A stretch of 37,464 nt of DNA from an uncultured Planctomycetaceae bacterium (GTDB taxonomy: Bacteria > Planctomycetota > Planctomycetia > Pirellulales > Thermoguttaceae), in contig CAMZHY010000002.1 of assembly GCA_947307005.1 (NCBI GenBank), forward strand, positions 1 through 37,464, given 5' to 3'. Positions 33,118-37,464 of the stretch are shown here, piece by piece. The notes beneath the pieces were generated by a model, which worked only from the letters and a program-made list of their open reading frames with translations, searched no databases and was not told the DNA's origin. Position numbers and translations under genes: made by a program. The first letter of the stretch is position 1. The number at the start of each line of letters is the position of its first letter.

Positions 33118-34398
33118 TCAGTTTGCCCATGGAGGGAATGCGGCGGAAAGCTTTCGATGGGACATGCAGGGGATATTTCGCTTCTCTAACAAGGCGCTGA
33201 TCTCTTCCCAGACGGTTGGATTGGTCGCGACGATAACGACGGCGTCGTCGGGAATCGCCGTTTCGTCTAATCCTAGAACGTTCCTGCCCATAACGACCGA
33301 CGGCGCGTTCTCCGGTTCGTTGGTCAAAAAGCCTCCCATAAGAACGTTGTAGCGTTCCAACATTTCACAAGTCGTCCGACCCAGAGGACCGACCCCGTAA
33401 ACATACGCGACTCTGTATTTCCGAATCTCTTCAAGAGCCTCTGGATTGATGGAATAACGTCCGTTTTCACCCAGGTCTAAACGAACGTGGGCCATGAAGT
33501 ACCGATATATCGTTTTATCGGGTTCTTTAACGAAGGCTTCCTCCAGGTTGTATTTGTCTTTGAGCATCTCGTAAATGGAAATCGCGCAATTATACATATT
33601 GACGACGTTGGCTTCCGCCGCGTAAACATGCAATCCCCGTTTGGCGATGAACTCGTTCATGTAGTAGATGTTCATCAGGTATCCATGCAAATTTTTCGGC
33701 GTTTTCGGACTGGTCATGACCGAATTCGAACGGATTCGCAACGTGAAATACTGTTTTCGAACGTATCGAACTCTCTTGGCGGTAAGCGTCCCCGCAAACG
33801 CGAAAAATTCGTCCTCGTGTTCGCAACCTTCTACGTTGCGGACGCCGTTTTGCTGAAGAGATTCCTTGCGCCAGAAGATTCGTTGGGGATAGCTCGTCCA
33901 TTCGTACTGACGGATAAAGTCTTCCATCAGCTCGATTCCAGTGACAACTTCGTCTCGGTATTTCCCCTGTCGCAGAGAGAACGGCGGGACGTGGGCCTTT
34001 CTTAACTCTTCGCTCTCATAATGTTCTTTGCTGTCAAAGAAGATGGCGTCGAGATTGTCTCGATCCGCTAAACAGGAGAGTTCCTCGAGCGTTTCCGGTT
34101 CGATCATATCGTCGGAATCCAGAAAGTAAAGGTATTTCCCGGTCGAGCGCTCCATGCCGCGGTTGCGCGCGAATCCCTGTCGGCGGTTTTCGGGGAGATG
34201 GACGGGCTTTACCCTGTCGTCGCGCGAGGCGTATTCGTCTAGTATTTTGCCGCAACGATCGGGGGAGCAGTCGTCGACGGCGATGATCTCAATATCGCGT
34301 AGAGTTTGATTTAACACGCTGTCAAGACAAGCGGAAAGGTACTTTTCCGTATTATAGACCGGAATAATAACGCTGACTTTGGGATTTGACGAATTCAT
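33118..34398 (-). CDS. GT2 glycosyltransferase with C-terminal Rossmann-like domain, copy A
   Basis: 426 residues. Family 2 glycosyltransferase: VSVIIPVYNTEKYL at the N-terminus, donor-binding VDDCSPD (41-47), metal-binding LDSDDM (93-98) and base motif HEDEFF (194-199) are all intact. It then has a helical part and a C-terminal nucleotide-binding-like module beginning YVYGVGPLGRTTCEML, with GFLTNEPENAPSVVMGRNV and VVIVATNPTVW, of the kind fused to sugar-modifying enzymes. No membrane segment, so it works at the inner face of the membrane on a lipid-linked or nucleotide-sugar acceptor. There is no Shine-Dalgarno sequence before ATG 34398. It is about 128 nt downstream of paralogue B; identity to B is high throughout. 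Confidence 0.93.
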   Translation of the reverse strand: MNSSNPKVSVIIPVYNTEKYLSACLDSVLNQTLRDIEIIAVDDCSPDRCGKILDEYASRDDRVKPVHLPENRRQGFARNRGMERSTGKYLYFLDSDDMIEPETLEELSCLADRDNLDAIFFDSKEHYESEELRKAHVPPFSLRQGKYRDEVVTGIELMEDFIRQYEWTSYPQRIFWRKESLQQNGVRNVEGCEHEDEFFAFAGTLTAKRVRYVRKQYFTLRIRSNSVMTSPKTPKNLHGYLMNIYYMNEFIAKRGLHVYAAEANVVNMYNCAISIYEMLKDKYNLEEAFVKEPDKTIYRYFMAHVRLDLGENGRYSINPEALEEIRKYRVAYVYGVGPLGRTTCEMLERYNVLMGGFLTNEPENAPSVVMGRNVLGLDETAIPDDAVVIVATNPTVWEEISALLEKRNIPCMSHRKLSAAFPPWAN

Positions 34399-34526
34399 TT
34401 TTCAATCGACAGTCGAGTTGTTTTTTCTTCACGATCAAGATCGTTAGACGGAGTGGAACCGCAGGTCTGACGCTAACGAAGTAGGCTTCCTAAGAGGGGG
34501 CTTTAATGGGCGAAACCGATTCGTCC

Positions 34527-35828
34527 TCAATCAATCCGTCGGCTGCGCGCGTCGTGTTCGGTTTCCCACGAGGGAGCCGTCACCGTTAGATTAACAACGT
34601 GAAGATTTTTCTTCGCCAGCATTGCGGCTACATCTTTCAAGACGCCCGCCTTTGTCGAGACGACAAGGACGGCGTCGTCTGGAAGTTCCGTTTTTTCTAT
34701 GCTCAGAACGTTTCTGCCCATGAGAACCGACGGCGCGTTTTCCGCTTCCGGCGCCAGAAATCCACCGATGAGAACGTTGCGCCATTCCAGCTTTTGACAA
34801 GTTTCCTGAGCAAAGAGGTCGACGCCGTAAATATACGCGATTCGATATTTCCGAATCTCTTCCAGATCGCTGGGATTCATGGCGTAGATTCCGTTCTCGC
34901 CGCGCATTAACCGAATATAATCTTCAAAGTGTCGATAAACGGTTTTATCGGGTTCTTTGAAGAACGATTCTTTTAGATTGAACTTGCCCTGAAACTGCTC
35001 GTACAACGTCATAACGCAGTTAAACATTATTGCGACGCCCATTTCCGCGCCGTATGTGCGCAGACCGCGATCCGCGATGAACTCGTTCATGTAGTAAAAG
35101 TTCATCAAGTATCCGTGAAAGTTCTTTGACGATTTCGGACTGGTCATGACCGAATTCGGACGGATTCGCAATGTGAAATATTGCTTCCTGACGTATCGGA
35201 CCCTTTTGGCGGTGAGAATTCCCACAAACGCGAAGAATTCGTCCTCGTGCTCGCAACCTTCCTTGTAACGAATGTTATTCTCTTGCAGAAACTCCCTTCG
35301 CCAGAATATTCGTTGAGGATAGCAGGTCCATTCGTTTTGACGGAGAAACTCTTCCAGCAATTCGTTTCCGGCGACGACTTCGTCTCGATATTTCCCCTGT
35401 CGAAGCGAGAAGGGAGGAACGTAGATTTTTTTCAGCTCTTCGCTCTCGTATTTTTCTTTGTTGTCAAAGAAGATCGCGTCGAGGTTCTCTTGATTCGCCA
35501 AATTCGAGAGTTCTTCGAGCGTTTCCGGTTCGATCATGTCGTCGGAATCCAGAAAATAGACGTATTTTCCGGTCGCTTGCTCTAGACCGCAGTTGCGCGC
35601 GTAACCTTGGCGTCGGTTTTCGGACAAGCGGATTATTGTCATCCTGTCGTCGCGTTTGGCGCGTTCGGTCAGAACCGCGCCGCTTTGGTCCGAAGAATAG
35701 TCGTCAACGCAGATAACTTCTATGTTGCGTAGCGTTTGGTTCAAGACGCTGTCCAAGCAAGCGGGAAGATATTTTTCCGTGTTGTAAACGGGAATAATCA
35801 CGCTGACTTTAGGGCTTGACGACGACAT
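34527..35828 (-). CDS. GT2 glycosyltransferase with C-terminal Rossmann-like domain, copy B
   Basis: 433 residues with the same order of domains as copy A: VSVIIPVYNTEKYL, VDDYSSD, LDSDDM and HEDEFF, so the glycosyltransferase core is intact. The C-terminal module differs: the glycine loop reads YIYGVDLFAQETCQ instead of YVYGVGPLGRTTCE, losing its second and third glycines, and the last 20 residues do not match copy A or the pseudogene (they end ARSRRID). The tail probably does not bind a nucleotide. The donor and acceptor sugars cannot be told. ATG 35828 is preceded by GAAGAAAA, a weak ribosome site. Confidence 0.92.
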   Translation of the reverse strand: MSSSSPKVSVIIPVYNTEKYLPACLDSVLNQTLRNIEVICVDDYSSDQSGAVLTERAKRDDRMTIIRLSENRRQGYARNCGLEQATGKYVYFLDSDDMIEPETLEELSNLANQENLDAIFFDNKEKYESEELKKIYVPPFSLRQGKYRDEVVAGNELLEEFLRQNEWTCYPQRIFWRREFLQENNIRYKEGCEHEDEFFAFVGILTAKRVRYVRKQYFTLRIRPNSVMTSPKSSKNFHGYLMNFYYMNEFIADRGLRTYGAEMGVAIMFNCVMTLYEQFQGKFNLKESFFKEPDKTVYRHFEDYIRLMRGENGIYAMNPSDLEEIRKYRIAYIYGVDLFAQETCQKLEWRNVLIGGFLAPEAENAPSVLMGRNVLSIEKTELPDDAVLVVSTKAGVLKDVAAMLAKKNLHVVNLTVTAPSWETEHDARSRRID

Positions 35829-36189
35829 TTTTCTTCAGCAACCGAGTATTATGACTTTTTCACACCGTCGACGCATTTCCCCGTCTTCTAAAAAGACGCG
35901 TCGACGAGCGTCGCCGGGGAATTAATGCGGCGAGGCGTTTGTGTATTTTGGGGTGGGATCGCGAACAAGAAGTTACTGGGCGATCGGCGATTAAAACTAA
36001 CGCGCCACAAACATTATAAGGAGTCCTGTTCTTTGACAAGGGGCTTGGCGTGGATCGCGTCTTACAAGAGAGACCTGGAGGCGTCGGTTATATGCGATTG
36101 ACGTCGCTAGTAATCGCAACGTTCTAAGAATGCTTCGGGCTTTTGGCGCCTTGGGTTTTGCGTGAAATAGAAAATGAATAATTCCCGCG
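35829..36189. other. Intergenic region between GT2 copy B and the pseudogene
   Basis: 361 bp. No open gene or RNA gene seen; a candidate minus-strand promoter is listed separately. Confidence 0.6.
36013..36039 (-). promoter_or_regulatory. Candidate promoter of GT2 copy B
   Basis: On the minus strand: TTGTCA (36034-36039), 15-nt spacer, perfect TATAAT (36013-36018), 185 nt before ATG 35828. The spacer is short. Confidence 0.35.
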
Positions 36190-37185
36190 TCAACTCGCCC
36201 ATGGAGGGAACGCCGCGGAAAGTTTGCTATGAGACATGCAACGGATATTTCACTTCTCCAACGCGGCGCGTATTTCTTCCCAGAGAGCAGGTCTGGCCGC
36301 GACGATAACGATAACGATAACGATAACGATAAAGATAACGTCGTTTGGTATTTCCGCCTCTTCTATTTTCTCCACGCTTCTTCCCATGAAAATCGTCGGC
36401 GCGTTTTCCGATTCATTCGTCAAAAATCCTTCGATAAGAACGTTGTAGCTTTCTAACGCTTTGCAGACGGCGCGCCCGAGAGGACCTGTTCCGCAGACGC
36501 GCGCGATTCGATATTTCCGAATTTCTTCCAGCGCCTCCGAATCAACGGGGTAGAGTTCGTTTTCAACGCGTTCAAGTGGGAGACGGTTAAGAAAGCGTCG
36601 GTAAATGGTTTTATCGGGTTCTTTGAAGAAGAAATCCTCGAGGTTGAATTTGTCCTTCAGCGTCTCATATAGAGAAAGGGCGCAGCGACACATATTAGCG
36701 ACGTTGGTTTCCGTTCCGTAAGTATGCAGACCGCGCTTTGCGACGAACTCGTTCATGTAGTGGATATTCATTAGGCGCCCGTGAAAATTGATCGGCGATT
36801 TCGGGCTGGTCATGATCGAATTCGGACGGATCCGCAATGTGAAATACCGTTTTCGGACGTATCGAACCCGCTCGGCGGCGAGAATTCCGGCAAACGTAAA
36901 GAACTCGTCTTCTTGCACGCAGCCTTCAAGGTAACGGATTCCATTTTGTTGAAGAAACTCTCTGCGCCAGAACGTTCGTTGAGGATAGCAGGTCCATTCG
37001 TCCCGTCTGAGAAACTCGTCCAACAATTCGGTTCCGGTTGCGACTTCGTTTCGGTATTCTCCCTTTCGGAGCGAGAAGGGGGCGCATGGACTTCTTTTAA
37101 CTCTTCGTTTTCATATGTTTTTGTAAATAGCGACGTCGAACTGAAAATATTTTTTGCAATTTGTCTTAGAGAATTGAGTTTAGAC
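36190..37185 (-). pseudogene. Decayed third GT2 paralogue, copy C
   Basis: Residues matching copies A and B run from about 37140 to 36192. Three lesions are visible. The N-terminal catalytic half (VSVIIPV to DSDD) is absent and the border near 37185 is unclear. A one-base deletion in the C-run at about 37078-37082 shifts the frame between HAPP and the expected FSLR. A TGA at 36250-36252 replaces the CGA (Arg) of copy A, after which NIRCMSHSKLSAAFPPWAS still reads in frame to the old stop at 36190. The base motif is now CVQEDEFF. A hexanucleotide repeat lies inside. The intact frame 36250-37026 could encode a 258-residue fragment without the active half, so a role is unlikely. Confidence 0.85.
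36303..36338 (+). repeat. CGATAA hexanucleotide microsatellite
   Basis: Five perfect CGATAA units (36303-36332) and one imperfect AGATAA (36333-36338). On the coding (minus) strand they encode a run of Ile-Val dipeptides where copy A has a single VVIVA strand. The unit is six bases, so changes in copy number do not shift the frame. Confidence 0.9.
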
Positions 37186-37376
37186 ATGGATCCGACGACT
37201 TCGCACGGTTGCAGACGCCGTTTAATCGACGGTAAACGAAACGGTTTAGGAAACGCCAATATCGCGAGTTTGTCCGGTCGTTTTTCAGGAACGCGGGCGA
37301 CAATCACTCCCAACGGTTGAATATGACAAGACGAGACGGCGATTGCTCGCCGTTTTTGGAAGAAAACCAGATAGAA

Positions 37377-37406
37377 AAAAACGCCGGTTTTTCAACCGGC
37401 GTTTTT
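37377..37406 (-). terminator. Terminator downstream of tRNA-Ile
   Basis: AAAAACGCCGGTT (37377-37389) and AACCGGCGTTTTT (37394-37406) form a perfect stem with loop TTTC. On the minus strand a run of six or more Ts follows. It starts 4 nt after the tRNA-Ile 3' end. Confidence 0.85.
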
Positions 37407-37409
37407 CAG

Positions 37410-37464
37410 TGGGCGCACATGGATTCGAACCATGGACCTCGTCCTTATCAGGGACGCGCTCTAA
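37410..37464 (-). tRNA. tRNA-Ile (anticodon GAU), 5' end outside window
   Basis: Minus strand: D-arm end TTAGAGCG, anticodon stem CGTCC/GGACG with loop CTGATAA (anticodon GAT), T-arm CATGG TTCGAAT CCATG, acceptor 3' half TGCGCCC, discriminator A. The 5' acceptor half and part of the D-arm lie beyond base 37464. CCA is not encoded. Confidence 0.93.

Noticed and set aside
36303..36338. CRISPR-like array
   Set aside because: The unit is only six bases with no spacers; it is a microsatellite inside a coding remnant.
36810..37313. 167-residue minus-strand frame at the right end
   Set aside because: Its middle part is the frameshifted remnant (ENEELKEVHAPP) of the GT2 pseudogene; the rest has no recognisable content.
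1..37464. Insertion sequences, integrases or phage genes
   Set aside because: No transposase, integrase or structural phage motif was found on either strand.

Overview
The window looks like a chromosomal segment of a Planctomycetota bacterium. Support comes from the N-terminal surface-protein motif ETLEARQMLD in the large gene at 22889-26926, a Tat-exported Gfo/Idh/MocA oxidoreductase, a GspK-like pseudopilin beside a planctomycete-type GH10-like protein, several genes with weak or no Shine-Dalgarno sequence, and GTG/TTG starts. LptB and arabinose-5-phosphate isomerase (KdsD) imply a Gram-negative envelope with Kdo-type LPS chemistry. A gut-associated member of the Pirellulales is possible, but that is a guess from style, not a test.

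Left part (1-9.7 kb): an RND efflux operon (lipoprotein adaptor, then permease, which runs off the left edge) on the minus strand; a minus-strand pair of a GH10-like protein without the usual catalytic glutamates and a GspK-like minor pseudopilin with a long disordered tail; and, divergently, a Tat-exported oxidoreductase.

Middle (9.7-22.4 kb): a colinear minus block of ABC-F ATPase, three tandem LeuT-like sodium symporters with a 45-residue MetS-like small protein between the second and third, and LptB with an Arg-rich C-terminal extension. Then come KdsD (+), tRNA-Val (-), two plus-strand hypothetical proteins and a LolD-like ATPase (-). Many spacer regions hold recognisable sigma70-like promoters, including back-to-back promoters with overlapping -35 boxes between tRNA-Val and the first hypothetical gene.

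Right part (22.9-37.5 kb): a 1345-residue surface protein that joins a cyclophilin domain to Ig/cadherin-like repeats (two of the repeat types alternate A-B-A-B) and a helical C-terminus. After it lies a minus-strand surface-glycan region. This holds a LicD-family phosphotransferase followed 13 nt later by a methyltransferase/kinase-like/TagD-type cytidylyltransferase fusion, an 799-residue HAD protein with a second catalytically dead HAD domain at its N-terminus, and an array of three GT2 paralogues, the outermost a pseudogene carrying a frameshift, a nonsense codon, a lost 5' end and a hexanucleotide repeat. A partial tRNA-Ile closes the window.

The most novel proposal is that the LicD gene and the three-module fusion form a compact pathway: kinase-like domain phosphorylates an alcohol (or a glycan end), the HIGH-motif domain makes a CDP-alcohol, and LicD moves the phospho-alcohol onto a surface glycan assembled by the neighbouring GT2 enzymes. 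This is inference from domain content and order.
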